A stretch of DNA of 64,000 bases. Origin: Streptomyces sp. NA02950. GTDB lineage: Bacteria > Actinomycetota > Actinomycetes > Streptomycetales > Streptomycetaceae. The notes beneath the pieces are model-generated. The model was not told where the DNA came from. It did no database searches and saw only the letters and a list, made by a program, of their open reading frames with translations. The translations under genes were made by a program, and so were the position numbers. The stretch covers positions 5,577,001 through 5,641,000 of the forward strand of contig NZ_CP054916.1 in the NCBI RefSeq assembly GCF_013364155.1. Direction: 5' to 3'. Shown here piece after piece: positions 62,909-64,000 of this stretch; within the stretch, counting starts at the first letter, position 1; the number at the start of each line of letters is the position of its first letter.

Positions 62909-64000
62909 TCAGCCAACCACCACGCCGCCCAGCCCGCCCAGCCCGCCCGGCTCACAGACCGGCGGTGAGAGACATCGGAACGTGCCGGACGTCGGCCTGT
63001 ACACGGTGCTCGCACAGGATTCCAGGGCGATGTGCAGCCGGAGCGCGCGAGCGTCGCGTACGGATTTGTTCTCCGAGACGAGGTGGTACTCGACCTCTCG
63101 CGGGTCCCCTGAGCCGGAGGGCAGCATCGGAGCCGGCACCGACCTCGGTACGTCGGGCCTGAGGAGGGCCCGCACGGTGAGGGTGCAGCCGGTGCGGGTG
63201 GGCGCGTAGGTCACGTACGACAGGTCCTGCCACGGGACGTCCCAGACGGTCTGGCGCAGTTGCAGCGTCAGCCGGTCGCTGTTCACCCGAATGGCGCTGC
63301 GGTGCAGGTACGGCAGCGCGTGGGACAGGCCGGTCAGCAGGCAGGCGGCCGCGAGGACGCCGCCGAGGGCCAGTCCGATCGGCAGCTCGCCCGAGGATCC
63401 GGCCGAGGCCACCACCACCAGGGCGAGCGCCGCCAGCAGCGTCGGCCGACGCATACGCCGCCAGAAGGCGGCCCGGCCGCCGTCGTCGACGACGAACGCG
63501 TCCGTGGCCGGTGTGGGAGTGGTGCCCGGGCGAGGCTGGGTGGGCCGACCGGGCGGCTCGTGGGACGGGGCCTCCCGGCCCGGGGGCGGGACCTGCCGGT
63601 CGTGGGACGGGGCCCGCGGGTCGGACGGTGCGGACGGAGCGTGGTGGGTCGGCTGGGCGTGCGGCGGGGTGGGCGTCCGCGGGTCGAGGGCCGTGGGGTG
63701 CGGGCCGCGGCGGGGTCGAGCACCGTGGGCACCCCGTCCGTCAGCGCCGCCGCCACCTCCGCCGCCCGCGGCCGGGACTCGGGTGACTTCGTCAGGCACG
63801 CCTCGACCAGCGACCGCAGGCTCGGCGGCAGTCCGCCCAGGTGCGGCGGCTCGTGCACGACGCGGAACAGCAGGGCGTGCGTCGAGCCCTCGCCGAACGG
63901 GCCGCGCCCGGTCGCGGCGAAGTACAGCACGCCGCCGAGGGAGAAGATATCCGTCGGCGGCCCGGCCTCCCGCCCGGTCGCCTGCTCGGGCGACATGAAG
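62909..64000 (-). pseudogene. Ser/Thr protein kinase gene, C-terminal part, apparently frameshifted; 5' end outside window
   Basis: From the right edge to about 63720 one frame encodes the end of a Hanks-type kinase: MSPEQATGREAGPPTDIFSL (the APE-like and subdomain IX region), FRVVHEPPHLGGLP and the terminal kinase helices. Beyond TDGVPTVLDPA it becomes Arg/Pro-rich nonsense, while the next frame gives a sensible Pro/Thr linker (HPTALDPRTPTPPHAQPTHH), then AFVVDDGGRAAFWRRMRR, two membrane helices and a C-terminal domain ending near 62909. Together they look like one kinase gene with a one-base shift near 63690-63730, either genuine or a sequencing error. The gene ends 4 bases before the decarboxylase start. 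Confidence 0.62.

Overview
The window is chromosomal DNA of a Streptomyces-type actinomycete. It is very GC-rich, uses many GTG starts and AGGAG-type ribosome binding sites, and carries genus markers: bldA, a conservon, MmpB, two resuscitation-promoting factors, DUF6479 and a class III adenylate cyclase. About 57 protein genes, one tRNA, one c-di-AMP riboswitch, two MITE-like elements and many strong hairpin terminators can be supported. Gene symbols come from family recognition; comparisons with S. coelicolor gene order are from memory.

Left part (1-24.6 kb). A DeoR regulator (5' truncated), a TetR regulator and a DUF4232 lipoprotein come first. An acyl-CoA carboxylase locus follows: the biotinylated alpha chain accA2, a small membrane protein, maf, mmpB, the epsilon chain accE and the beta chain pccB, with birA (biotin ligase) divergent from pccB. 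Next are the adenylate cyclase cya, an orphan P450 with a long tail and no EXXR motif, a secreted beta-propeller protein with a divergent MarR regulator, an enoyl-CoA hydratase, a GAF-GGDEF diguanylate cyclase (cdgE), histidine ammonia-lyase (hutH), a small LAXTG-type surface protein and an L,D-transpeptidase lipoprotein. Minor genes, a MITE and the remnant of a Ser/Thr kinase gene close this part.

Middle (24.7-35.5 kb). After a SurA-like lipoprotein, mazG and a DUF6479 membrane protein comes an accessory block. It holds a two-gene tryptophanase/indole prenyltransferase cluster, probably making dimethylallyl-indole compounds, and a complete conservon (cvnA-B-C-D plus a cvnE P450). A second, conventional P450 diverges from the conservon. 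cvnC contains the only in-frame TTA codon I found in the window.

Right part (35.6-64 kb). This is growth and cell-wall core: rpfC, rpfA behind a ydaO/c-di-AMP riboswitch, eno, divIC, a DUF501 gene, ppx, ndh behind a probable Rex operator, a cyclopropane-fatty-acid synthase and a MacB/FtsX-type ABC exporter. Then comes bldA, the tRNA-Leu(UAA) that reads TTA codons and controls development. It is followed by a Bax-inhibitor-1 protein, small conserved genes, a thiolase, an SGNH hydrolase, cystathionine beta-synthase, matB (malonyl-CoA ligase), an NCS1 permease with a divergent RpiR regulator, a second MITE, an orphan PLP decarboxylase and, at the edge, a Ser/Thr kinase gene that appears frameshifted.

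The most unusual points are bldA together with a TTA-bearing cvnC; two P450s whose K-helix reads ExxW instead of ExxR; the prenyl-indole mini-cluster; and a family of short mobile elements whose 30-bp core also sits in frame inside the GAF domain of cdgE.
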